The notes under the pieces are model-generated. The model searched no databases and was not told where the DNA came from. It saw nothing but the letters and a program-made list of their open reading frames with translations. 64,000 bases of DNA from Chloroflexales bacterium ZM16-3 (GTDB lineage: Bacteria; Chloroflexota; Chloroflexia; Chloroflexales; Chloroflexaceae): positions 62,001-126,000 of the forward strand of contig RYFE02000011.1 of NCBI GenBank assembly GCA_004138175.2, written 5' to 3'. The first letter of the stretch is position 1. Each line of letters starts with the position of its first letter. This document shows positions 25,014 through 43,557 of the stretch, piece after piece. The translations under genes and the position numbers were made by a program.

Positions 25014-26492
25014 CTACGAGAGCTTGCGGCTATCGTGATACCAGCCGCTCGTGAAGGCGGGCGGCGTGACGGGGCTGGCCGACTGGGCGCGAGCGAGGAA
25101 GGCCAGCGCGGCCACTGCGGCCATATCGCCAATGTTGTCGTCGGCGGGGGGCGTATCGATCAGGTGGTGCTGGCTCGAGTCGGTGGTGTAGGTGCCGGTC
25201 ACAAACTCATCGTCGTTGATGATCAGGCGCAGCAGGCCCAGGTTGGTGCGCACCCCGTTGATCTGGAACTCCTGAAGGGCGCGGTGAACCCGATGCAGGC
25301 ACTCGGCGCGGGTGGCCCCCCAGACCACCAGCTTCGCCAGGAGCGAGTCATAATGCACCGGCACCTCGGCCCCAGCGTAGGCGTAGGTGTCCACGCGCAC
25401 GTTCGGCCCGCCGGGGATGCGGAAGGATGAGATGTGCCCCGGGCTGGGCAGGTAGCCGTGCCAGGGGTCCTCGGCGTTGATCCGGCAGAAGATCGAGACG
25501 CCGCTCAGGCGCACCTGCTCCTGAGTGTAGCCGAGCGGCTCGCCCGCCGCGATCCGCAGTTGCTCGCGCACCGTGTCGATACGTGTGACCATCTCGGAGG
25601 CCAGGTGCTCAACCTGGATGCGCGGCTTGATCTCGGTGAAGTAGTGCTGGCCCTCGCGATCAACCACAAACTCAACGGTGGCGACCCCGCAGATAGTGAA
25701 GAGGTGCGCGATCTGGAGGGCGGTCGCCCAGATCGCCTCGCGCTGAGTCTGGCTGATACCGGGGGCCGGCGACTCGCCGATCACCTTGCGGGTGTTGCGC
25801 TGGATGGAGCCGTCGCGCTCGCCGAGATGGATGATCGTGCCCTGGCAGTCGCCAAGCACGGGCACCTCGATATAGCGCGATCCCGGCATGGCCGCCTCCA
25901 TATAGACGTGTGCGTTCCCATAGAATGCTTGGGCCGCGCCGGATGAGCGCCGGACGACGGCCAGGAGCGTGTCGCGGTCGTAGACCACATGGGTGCCGCG
26001 CCCGTGGCCACCGGCGTGCGCCTTCACCACCAGCGGGAAGCCGATGACCTCAGCCTCGGCCAGCATGGCCTCGCCCTCGTCGGGGGTGAAGGCGCGAGAG
26101 GATGGGCGGGTGGTGAGAATGCCGGCGGCGCGCACCCGCTCCAGCGTATCGATCTTGTTGCGCACCTGCTCCAGGGTCTCGCTGCCTGGGCCGATCACCA
26201 CGATCCCCTCCGCCTCGCAGGCGCGCACAAAGCCGGGGTGCTCAGAGATAATCCCATAGCCAGGGTGAACGGCGTCCACCCCGGCGCTGCGGGCCACATC
26301 GAGCATGGCCTGGGGGTTGCGGTAGTCGCCCTGGGCAGGAAGGGCGTGGGCCTCATCGGCCAGGCGCACATGGAGGGCGCCCATATCGCCCGGCTCGTAC
26401 ACAGCCACGGCGGCGATGCCCATATCGCGGCAGGCCCGCACAATGCGGACGGCGATCTCGCCACGGTTGGCAACCAGTACTCTTTTGAACAT
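25014..26492 (-). CDS. accC: Biotin carboxylase subunit of acyl-CoA carboxylase
   Basis: ATP-dependent carboxylation of biotin, 492 residues. The N-terminal FKRVLVANRGEIAVRIVRA, the ATP-grasp glycine loop VKAHAGGHGRGTHVV (~160), the EIKPRIQVEHLASEMVT metal and catalytic region (~288), and INAEDP near 340 are all typical. In the VEH motif Lys replaces the usual Asn (EIKPRIQVEH rather than EMNxRxQVEH), a change worth checking. The ATG at 26492 has a GAGAGGG ribosome site; the frame extends upstream into a palindrome and a MITE that lie between this gene and the carboxyltransferase. Confidence 0.92.
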   Translation of the reverse strand: MFKRVLVANRGEIAVRIVRACRDMGIAAVAVYEPGDMGALHVRLADEAHALPAQGDYRNPQAMLDVARSAGVDAVHPGYGIISEHPGFVRACEAEGIVVIGPGSETLEQVRNKIDTLERVRAAGILTTRPSSRAFTPDEGEAMLAEAEVIGFPLVVKAHAGGHGRGTHVVYDRDTLLAVVRRSSGAAQAFYGNAHVYMEAAMPGSRYIEVPVLGDCQGTIIHLGERDGSIQRNTRKVIGESPAPGISQTQREAIWATALQIAHLFTICGVATVEFVVDREGQHYFTEIKPRIQVEHLASEMVTRIDTVREQLRIAAGEPLGYTQEQVRLSGVSIFCRINAEDPWHGYLPSPGHISSFRIPGGPNVRVDTYAYAGAEVPVHYDSLLAKLVVWGATRAECLHRVHRALQEFQINGVRTNLGLLRLIINDDEFVTGTYTTDSSQHHLIDTPPADDNIGDMAAVAALAFLARAQSASPVTPPAFTSGWYHDSRKLS

Positions 26493-26541
26493 ATGTACCC
26501 TCTCTGATCTTTTCGATTGGGGTTTGGGGCTCCGCCCCAGC

Positions 26542-26590
26542 TCTTTTTGTTGCTGGCTGGCGGCTCTGCCGCCAGCCAGCAACAAAAAGA
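26542..26590. repeat. Perfect 23-bp inverted repeat, TCT loop
   Basis: TCTTTTTGTTGCTGGCTGGC plus GGC, loop TCT, exact complement. It lies in the gap between the carboxyltransferase and biotin carboxylase genes, 50 bases before the biotin carboxylase ATG in minus-strand terms. The T-run is on the 5' arm and the A-run on the 3' arm, so it is not a textbook terminator. Confidence 0.8.
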
Positions 26591-26595
26591 AAGAT

Positions 26596-26711
26596 CGCAA
26601 TACCGCAGAAGTAACGCTGTGAGGCGTCCTGTCATTCTGAGCGAAGCGAAGAATCCCGGCCGGGACCCTTCGCTTCGCTCAGGGTGACAGCGTTACGTAT
26701 GCTCTATTGCG
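26596..26711. mobile_element. MITE-like element, copy B, with 6-bp target duplication
   Basis: Inverted copy of the element at 14579-14694 with one substitution. It is flanked by AAAGAT on both sides (26590-26595 and 26712-26717), different from the TATGAT of copy A, so both arrived by separate insertions. It separates the carboxyltransferase gene from the biotin carboxylase gene. Confidence 0.85.
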
Positions 26712-26719
26712 AAAGATCA

Positions 26720-28255
26720 CTACATCGGCGAGATGCCGTGCTTCTTGGGCACGTGGCGGTCGCGCTTGGCGAGGGTCACATGCAAGGCGCGGATGAGGAC
26801 GCGGCGGCTATCGCGCGGCTCGATCACGTCGTCGATCAGGCCGCGGGCGGCGGCGACGTAGGGGTTGTTGAACTTCTGCTGGTACTCGCCCACCAGCTCG
26901 GCGCTGCGGGCCTGCGGGTCCTCGGCGGCCTTCACCTCGTTGCGGAAGAGGATGTTGACCGCGCCGGCCGCGCCCATCACCGCCAGCTCGGCGTTCGGCC
27001 AGGCGTAGAGCAGGTCGCCGCGCAGGCCCTTGCTGCTCATCACGCAGTAGGCACCGCCGTAGCTCTTGCGCAGAATCAGCATCAGCTTGGGCACGGTGGC
27101 CTCGCTGTAGGCGTAGATCAGGCGCGCGCCGTTGCGGATGATCCCGCCGTACTCCTGGCTGGTGCCCGGCAGGAAGCCCGGCACGTCCTGGAGGGTGATC
27201 ACCGGGATGTTGTAGGCGTCGCAGATGCGGATGAAGTGGGTGGCCTTGATGCTGGCCTTAATGTCGATCGTACCGGCGAGCACCATGGGCTGGTTGGCCA
27301 CGATCCCCACCACAAAGCCGTCGAGCCGGGCGAAGCCGACCACCATATTCTGCGCCCAGAGCTCGTGGATCTCCAGGAAGCGCCCGTCGTCCGCGATGCT
27401 GCCGATCACCTGGCGCACATCGTAGGGCTTGTGCGGGTCCACCGGCACCAGGTGCTCAAGCTCGGGGCAGCGGCGCTCCGGGTCGTCGCGCGGGGGGATG
27501 TAGGGCGGGTCGTTCAGGTTGTTGGAGGGCAGGTAGCTGAGCAACTCGCGCACCTTCAGCAGGCACTCGCGGTCGTCGCTAGACAAGAAGTGGGCCACGC
27601 CGCTCTCGGTGGCGTGGATACGCCCGCCGCCAAGCTCCTCCTGGCTGACGCTCTCCTGCATCACCGAGCGCACCACGTCGGGGCCGGTGATGAACATGTA
27701 GCTGTTCTCGGTCATAAAGATAAAGTCGGTGAGCCCCGGCGAGTAGACCGCGCCGCCGGCGCATGGGCCGAGGATGACCGAGAGCTGCGGGATAACGCCG
27801 GAGGACTCGCAGTTGGCGTCGAAGATACGGGCGTAGCCGCCCAGGCTGTCCACGCCCTCCTGGATGCGCGCCCCGCCCGAGTCGTTCAGGGCGACGAAGG
27901 GGCAGCCGTAGCTGAGGGCCATGCGCATGGCCTTGACGATCTTGTTGGCGTGCATCTCGCCGAGCGAGCCGCCCATGACGGTGGCGTCCTGGGCGGCGGC
28001 GAAGACCTGGCGGCCCTGGACGAGCCCGAACCCGGTGATCACGCCGTCGCCGAGGCGCGAGCCCTTCCCGCCCATATAGCTATCGTAGCGCGGCGTCACC
28101 AGGGTGTCGATCTGGTTGAAGCTGCCGGGGTCGAAGAGCAGGTCGATCCGCTCCTGGGCAGTCAGCCGACCGCGCTTGTGCTGGGCCGCAACATCTTTGT
28201 CCGAACCTGCGGCCTCGGCCTTGAGTGCGCGCAGCCTGTCGATATGTTCCTGCAT
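26720..28255 (-). CDS. Acyl-CoA carboxylase, carboxyltransferase (beta) subunit
   Basis: A 511-residue PccB/AccD5-type subunit that moves CO2 from carboxybiotin to an acyl-CoA. It has both crotonase-like halves: GGSLGEMHANKIVKAM and NDSGGARIQEGVDSLGGY in the first; DVPGFLPGTSQEYGGIIRNG and KSYGGAYCVMSSKGLRGDLL in the second. Substrate choice is set partly by a residue near RGDLLYAWPNAE; the Asp there is what I recall for propionyl-CoA enzymes, so methylmalonyl-CoA is possible, but malonyl-CoA cannot be excluded. It starts five bases after the phosphopantetheinyl transferase, which ties extender-unit supply to the synthase. Confidence 0.92.
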   Translation of the reverse strand: MQEHIDRLRALKAEAAGSDKDVAAQHKRGRLTAQERIDLLFDPGSFNQIDTLVTPRYDSYMGGKGSRLGDGVITGFGLVQGRQVFAAAQDATVMGGSLGEMHANKIVKAMRMALSYGCPFVALNDSGGARIQEGVDSLGGYARIFDANCESSGVIPQLSVILGPCAGGAVYSPGLTDFIFMTENSYMFITGPDVVRSVMQESVSQEELGGGRIHATESGVAHFLSSDDRECLLKVRELLSYLPSNNLNDPPYIPPRDDPERRCPELEHLVPVDPHKPYDVRQVIGSIADDGRFLEIHELWAQNMVVGFARLDGFVVGIVANQPMVLAGTIDIKASIKATHFIRICDAYNIPVITLQDVPGFLPGTSQEYGGIIRNGARLIYAYSEATVPKLMLILRKSYGGAYCVMSSKGLRGDLLYAWPNAELAVMGAAGAVNILFRNEVKAAEDPQARSAELVGEYQQKFNNPYVAAARGLIDDVIEPRDSRRVLIRALHVTLAKRDRHVPKKHGISPM

Positions 28256-28260
28256 CAGCG

Positions 28261-28983
28261 TTATTCTTCCTCGTACTCGTAGACAATGGTGATCACACAG
28301 CCGTCGAGCTCGCGCCAGCAGCCAGTGAGGGTTGTGCTGGCCAGATCAGTGCAGATAACGAGCGGCGCCCACTGGCCCGCGACCGGCGGGGCGGGCAGGC
28401 ATGTGACGGCCCGCGTGTCAACGCGCAGCCCGTGATGGGTGAGCTTAAGCGTCGCCTCCTTGGCGCTCCAGATCGCGGTGGAGAGCAGCTCGTAATGATC
28501 TGGCGGTGTAGCGGCGAGCAGAGCTAGCTCGTGCTCGGTGTCATACGCCTCGGCGAAGGCCGCCCCCCTCGGCTTAACCTGCTCGATATCGGCGCCCACT
28601 GCGATTGCAGGTTGCAGATTGTAGATTGCAGATTGGGCTCTCGTCAACATGGCGCAGAGCGCCAGGCCCTCGGTGTGGCTAATGCTGATCTGAAGCGCCC
28701 CCAACTCCGCGCCGATATGGGGGATGGACAGCGCCATGCCCCAGGGCACAACTCGCGGCGCACCATCGTGGTCGCTCATAATCATGATCGCGTCAAGGGG
28801 TAGATCCACGCCGCGCCGGGCTATGTGCCTGCGCAGCAGCCGCTTGGCCGCCCAGCGGCCGAGCAGCCAGTCGTCCCGGCGCTTCGCGAAGCGCAGCCTG
28901 TCGTAACAGTCCTGCTCGGGCGGGGCGAGGATTCGCCCCGGCGGTGGGATGGTGTCGCGCTCAGCGATCAGCCAGTCGATCAT
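28261..28983 (-). CDS. Sfp-type 4'-phosphopantetheinyl transferase
   Basis: Transfers the phosphopantetheine arm of CoA to carrier proteins. The 240-residue length and motifs fit the Sfp class: AVGADIEQVKPRG (Mg/CoA site) near residue 125 and WSAKEATLKLTHHG near 170. LQISISHTEGLALCAM precedes them. Just before VGADIE is an unusual segment, RAQSAIYNLQPAI, encoded by an in-frame GATTGCA heptamer array (28602-28637). The ATG at 28983 has AGGT seven bases upstream; the longer frame runs into the palindromes behind the synthase. Location between the synthase and carboxylase genes makes the five carrier domains its likely substrates. Confidence 0.9.
   Translation of the reverse strand: MIDWLIAERDTIPPPGRILAPPEQDCYDRLRFAKRRDDWLLGRWAAKRLLRRHIARRGVDLPLDAIMIMSDHDGAPRVVPWGMALSIPHIGAELGALQISISHTEGLALCAMLTRAQSAIYNLQPAIAVGADIEQVKPRGAAFAEAYDTEHELALLAATPPDHYELLSTAIWSAKEATLKLTHHGLRVDTRAVTCLPAPPVAGQWAPLVICTDLASTTLTGCWRELDGCVITIVYEYEEE
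28602..28637. repeat. Heptamer array inside the phosphopantetheinyl transferase gene
   Basis: About five imperfect copies of GATTGCA (GATTGCAGGTTGCAGATTG and onward), in frame and encoding AQSAIYNLQPAI directly before the conserved VGADIE motif. Confidence 0.85.
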
Positions 28984-29007
28984 GCGTTGTACCTGCCGGT
29001 GGGCTAC

Positions 29008-29080
29008 GGGGCGGCGTAGCCGCCCCAGACGCTTTATATGATGGTGCATCGTGGCGGCTACGCCGCCACGATGCACCATC
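29008..29080. repeat. Two hairpins between the synthase and transferase genes
   Basis: GGGGCGGC/GCCGCCCC with loop GTA (29008-29026), and a perfect 19-bp stem GATGGTGCATCGTGGCGGC with loop TAC (29040-29080). They fill the 102-bp gap after the synthase stop and could attenuate or process the operon transcript. Confidence 0.75.
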
Positions 29081-29085
29081 GTATA

Positions 29086-38430
<9,345 letters not shown>

Positions 38431-38445
38431 TGGTCGACTCCAATA

Positions 38446-38494
38446 TTTGCCTATTGCGGGATTGCCGCTTCGCGGCAATCCCGCAATAGGCAAA
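38446..38494. repeat. Perfect 23-bp inverted repeat ahead of the synthase gene
   Basis: TTTGCCTATTGCGGGATTGC plus CGC, loop TTC, exact complement. It fills the 72-bp gap between the acyl-CoA dehydrogenase stop and the synthase ATG and ends 15 bases before that ATG, so it may affect synthase translation or transcript processing. Confidence 0.85.
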
Positions 38495-38502
38495 AGTTAT
38501 AT

Positions 38503-40137
<1,635 letters not shown>

Positions 40138-40210
40138 GGGCGCCCTCCTGCGCTGCGCGTAACAAGTCCTCAGTGCATGCTAGTATGTTTTGGTTGGGGT
40201 ATGAAGTAAG

Positions 40211-40239
40211 ATTATCATATATTGCCTGGCGCGGTGCAA
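40211..40239 (-). promoter_or_regulatory. Sigma-70-type promoter of the lipid operon
   Basis: Minus strand TTGCAC (40239-40234), 17 bases, GATAAT (40216-40211). The predicted transcript starts near 40204, about 67 bases before the acyl-CoA dehydrogenase ATG. No other promoter of this quality was seen upstream of the synthase. Confidence 0.6.
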
Positions 40240-40450
40240 AAGAAACAGGCTGATTATATTTAGGTAAGGCATCACCAGTAAGTTGCGCGCCATAACAACA
40301 CTCAGTGTACGCGGCACAACAATTCTAGACCCGGTCGTACTACCCCAGGAGCAAAACACAATGGGAGTAACAGGGCCGCATGGTGATGACGGCGATCTTT
40401 AAGCGGCCAGTCGAGGGGTTCAAGGCTGTTGCAATGTTGGCGGATGCCGC

Positions 40451-40563
40451 CGCCCGGCGACTGAAGTCGCGGGCTCTCGTTTACGAAGGCCGCCTGCGCG
40501 GCCTGCATGAGGCCGCGCAGGCGGCCTTCGTAGATGAGAGCCCGCCCGTTTACGGGCCGGGCG
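40451..40563. repeat. Triple-hairpin interspersed element, copy 2 (inverted)
   Basis: Reverse-complement arrangement of the element at 875-987, with the same long central stem GAAGGCCGCCTGCGCGGCC and matching flanking stems. Differences between copies fall mainly in loops and spacers. Confidence 0.8.
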
Positions 40564-40631
40564 CGTGACGTTGCAACAGGCAGATCGAGGGGTTCGGTAT
40601 CCGTGCGCGGGCACAACCTGACAGTTGCAGA

Positions 40632-41969
40632 TCAGGACTCGGGCACATACACAATGATCGGCGTCTGCACGCCAAGCGGGATGCTCTGCCCGGCGGTATG
40701 AGTCCGCACATCATAGGTGGCGAGATGCGCCGCCTCGCCCTGGTAGCTGATCATGAGCAGGCGCAAATCATTGGTGAGGTGAAGCGCGCCGGTGTCGGCG
40801 GGTAGATCAACCCGCTCGACCAGCGCCCCGTCGCCGGTGCGGAAGATCAGTGCATCCTGTGGCGCGCCCGGCTCATCGGGCTGCGGCAGCGTGCGCACCA
40901 GCAGGTAGGCGCTGTCTGGCGACCAGGCGTAGATCTCGCCGATGTATTGCCGCTCCCCATACTCCCAGATATCCCAGGGGATGAGCGCCGGATCAAGGAT
41001 GCGCGGCGGGCCTGGCTGGCTCAGATCGTAGAGCCGTAGCTCATGGGGGGGGCGATCATCCTTGTCGCGCTGCAGGCAGGCGAAGTATCGCCCGTCCGGC
41101 GAGAGCGAAAGATCGGTGAACTGCATGCCCTGAGCTTGGGGCCATGGATCGCCCGCGCCGATCTGGCGGGTCTCATCCGTGCGCGTGTCGTACAGCATGA
41201 GCGTCGTCGTCACCAGCGCTAAGTGCATGTCAGGCTGCCAGGTGTAGACAAAGGTGTCCGTCTGGGCGTTAAACACAAGTTCGTCGGTAAATGTATCCAC
41301 ACCATACGGGAACGACTGGCGCTTAGGGCTTGGGCTGTCGGGGTCGATCCACCAGAGCGAGTAGACCCTCGTGTGCTCGTAGGTCTGCCCATAGATAAAG
41401 TGTGGCCCCCAGCCGAGCAGCACGTCTGTGTAGCGCAGATTGTAGTTATCAAAGATATCAATGGTGGAGGTGATCCCCGTGGTGATATCGGTGATCTGCG
41501 TTACATCCAGGTATTGGTCTGGTGGAGAGGGGATGTCCACTCGCGCGGCAAAGCGCGTGCCAGCGGGGGAGATGACGCCACCGCGCTCGATCTGGCGGTC
41601 GCCCACAACCGCGCCGCTGGCCGGATCGATCAGCGCCAGCTGATTGGTCGGCGAGATCGGCAGGGTCGCCAGCGGCGAGCCGCCGGGCCGCTCGATGATA
41701 TCGGTCACGCCCCGGCCGAGCGGCCGCAGTTGCCCAGATTTCGTGACCGCGACCAGATCGCCGGAGATGATCCGCCAGGGGTCGCCGCGGCGCCATGCCA
41801 AGAGCAACTCCGTGTCGCTAAGGCCGTTCGCGGGCAGCCACAGCCATGCCAGATCCTGCACCGACGGCGCGGGCGACGGCGTGGGGAGTGGGAGTGGCGG
41901 GGCCGCGCATGAGACCGTCAGGCAGATCATGCAGATCAGGATTGTGAGCGTGCGTATGCGCTGACTCAT
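40632..41969 (-). CDS. Beta-propeller lipoprotein
   Basis: A 445-residue predicted lipoprotein of unknown function. A signal peptide ends in the lipobox TVSC (Cys21), followed by a Pro-rich spacer (PPLPLPTPSPAPS). The remainder is beta-rich with blade-like repeats typical of TolB or WD40-like propellers, for example DLSLSPDGRYFACLQRDKD and YAWSPDSAYLLVRTL. No catalytic residues stand out. It lies 74 bp past the histidine kinase gene on the same strand and could be co-transcribed with the two-component system. Confidence 0.75.
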   Translation of the reverse strand: MSQRIRTLTILICMICLTVSCAAPPLPLPTPSPAPSVQDLAWLWLPANGLSDTELLLAWRRGDPWRIISGDLVAVTKSGQLRPLGRGVTDIIERPGGSPLATLPISPTNQLALIDPASGAVVGDRQIERGGVISPAGTRFAARVDIPSPPDQYLDVTQITDITTGITSTIDIFDNYNLRYTDVLLGWGPHFIYGQTYEHTRVYSLWWIDPDSPSPKRQSFPYGVDTFTDELVFNAQTDTFVYTWQPDMHLALVTTTLMLYDTRTDETRQIGAGDPWPQAQGMQFTDLSLSPDGRYFACLQRDKDDRPPHELRLYDLSQPGPPRILDPALIPWDIWEYGERQYIGEIYAWSPDSAYLLVRTLPQPDEPGAPQDALIFRTGDGALVERVDLPADTGALHLTNDLRLLMISYQGEAAHLATYDVRTHTAGQSIPLGVQTPIIVYVPES

Positions 41970-42045
41970 AGGTGTATCGCACTGCTATTGAAAGCCTCCC
42001 AATGGACCAATGATCGGCGTTGTGGGCGGACACGTTGGCCCGCCC

Positions 42046-43497
42046 CTACGGCCCCACCGGGATTGTGAACGAGACCGTCGTCCCCGCGCCGGGGGCGCTC
42101 TCGGCGCGAATCTCGCCGCCGTGGGCCTCGACCATGCGCCGGGCGATGGCCAGCCCCAGCCCGGCCCCGCCGCTGCTGCGGGTGCGCGCCCGGTCGGCCC
42201 GGTAGAACCTGTCGAAGATATGCGGCAGGTCCTCGGCGGCGATCCCGCCGCCGGTGTCGCTCACCCGGAACACGATTTCAGATTGTTGATTGTTGATTGT
42301 TGATTGTCCACCCGAATCTGCAATCTGCAATCTGCAATCTGCAATCTCCGCCGAGAGCGTGACGCTGCCCCCGGCGGGCGTGTGGCGCAGGGCGTTGCCG
42401 AGCAGATTGCCGAGCACCTGGGCGATCCGCTGCGGGTCCACCGTGATCTCGGGCAGGTTGTCGGCAATCTCCAGGCGCAGCCCCACGCCGCGACCGGCGG
42501 CCTGCTGGGTGAAGGAGCTGCCAGCGTCGCGGGCGAGCTGGGCGGGCTCCACCGACTCGGGATAGAGCGGCAGCTGACCGGCCTCGGCCAAGGCCAGCAG
42601 GCGCAGGTCATCGATCAGGCGCTCTAGCAACGCCACCTCGCTCAGCAGCCCATCGATCTGCGGGGCGTCCGGCGCATACACCCCGTCCTGGATGCCCTCC
42701 AGACGGCCCTTGATGATCGAGAGCGGCGTGCGCAGCTCGTGGGCCACATCGGCGGTGAGCTGGCGGCGCTGCTGGTCGGCCTCCACCAGGGTCTCGGCCA
42801 TGCGGTTGAAGGCCACAGCCAGCTCACCCACCTCGCGCAGCGCCGAGGGTCGCACCCGCGCCGTCATATCGCCAGCGGCGAGGGACTGGGCCGCGCGGGT
42901 GAGCTGGCCCATGGGCCGGCTGATCTGCCGCGAGAAGAAGGCTGCCAGGGCCAGCAGGATCGCGGCCAGGGCCAGGCCCGCGCTGGCGAAACCCTGCACC
43001 AACCGTCGGCCATCGAACATCGCCCCAGATGAGTCGGCCCGCCCGCCGTCGTAGGAGATCAGCAGCGAGCCCACCACCCGCCCGCCGCTGCTGATCGGCA
43101 TGCTCTGGGTGAAGTTGCCGTAGCTCGCGCCAGAGAGCTGCGGGGGCACCGGCGGTGCCGATGGCCCCGCGATGACGACCGGGTCGGCCTGCGTGCTGGC
43201 CAGCACCCGGCCGTGGTCATCGACCAGGGTCACGGCCTGCCAGTCGGAGAGGTCACGCCTGCGCTCAATAGTCGAGAACCACTCCCCGACGCCGTCCCAC
43301 GAGCCGCGCCGCCCATAGAACGCCTCGATCTGGCGCACCTCATCGCGGGCGGTCATCTGAGCCTTCATGCTCCACTCGCCCGTGCGGCTCTCAAAGTTCG
43401 CCACCGCCAGCCCAAAGAATCCAAGCATACCGCCGACGCCCAGAATGATCACCAGGGCGAATGCGGTCAGCATCAGAATAAAGATTCGTGGGCGCAT
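42046..43497 (-). CDS. Sensor histidine kinase with a repeat-derived insertion
   Basis: A 483-residue membrane kinase: N-terminal helix, extracytoplasmic sensor (~30-165), second helix, HAMP (SRQISRPMGQLTRAAQSLAAG), HisKA (TADVAHELRTPLSII with the phospho-acceptor His) and HATPase with NLLGNALRHTP, VSDTGGGI, FDRFYRAD and GAGLGLAIAR. Between the N and G1 boxes an extra ~25 residues (EIADCRLQIADSGGQ then STINNQQSEIV) are encoded by two inverted heptamer arrays. The start at 43497 is chosen because everything upstream in frame is heptamer sequence; no ribosome site is visible. It partners the response regulator encoded just upstream on the same strand. Confidence 0.9.
   Translation of the reverse strand: MRPRIFILMLTAFALVIILGVGGMLGFFGLAVANFESRTGEWSMKAQMTARDEVRQIEAFYGRRGSWDGVGEWFSTIERRRDLSDWQAVTLVDDHGRVLASTQADPVVIAGPSAPPVPPQLSGASYGNFTQSMPISSGGRVVGSLLISYDGGRADSSGAMFDGRRLVQGFASAGLALAAILLALAAFFSRQISRPMGQLTRAAQSLAAGDMTARVRPSALREVGELAVAFNRMAETLVEADQQRRQLTADVAHELRTPLSIIKGRLEGIQDGVYAPDAPQIDGLLSEVALLERLIDDLRLLALAEAGQLPLYPESVEPAQLARDAGSSFTQQAAGRGVGLRLEIADNLPEITVDPQRIAQVLGNLLGNALRHTPAGGSVTLSAEIADCRLQIADSGGQSTINNQQSEIVFRVSDTGGGIAAEDLPHIFDRFYRADRARTRSSGGAGLGLAIARRMVEAHGGEIRAESAPGAGTTVSFTIPVGP
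42278..42348. repeat. Paired heptamer arrays within the HATPase domain
   Basis: ATTGTTG-type units (42279-42307) and inverted CAATCTG units (42314-42348). They are read in frame and lengthen the ATPase domain between its N and G1 boxes. Confidence 0.9.
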
Positions 43498-43500
43498 GAC

Positions 43501-43557
43501 GATTGCAGATTGTAGATTGCAGATTGCAGATTGCAGATTGACCTGCAATCTGCAATT
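43501..43557. repeat. Paired ATTGCAG heptamer arrays between regulator and kinase
   Basis: About five GATTGCA units, a short centre and two inverted CTGCAAT units fill the whole gap between the response regulator stop (43556-43558, overlapped by the array) and the kinase ATG. The transcript can fold into a hairpin directly ahead of the kinase start. Confidence 0.92.

Larger units (their letters stand above)
40138..40631. other. Gap upstream of the lipid operon
   Basis: About 490 bp without a credible gene. It contains the operon promoter (40211-40239) in an AT-rich stretch, featureless sequence to 40450, and the inverted triple-hairpin element (40451-40563). Confidence 0.6.

Noticed and set aside
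26542-26590. Classical Rho-independent terminator
   Set aside because: The T-run is on the 5' arm and the 3' side is A-rich on either strand, so no U-tail follows the stem.
40302-40616. Small ORFs in the gap before the lipid operon
   Set aside because: They translate the triple-hairpin element on both strands, and the same peptides appear at the other copies.
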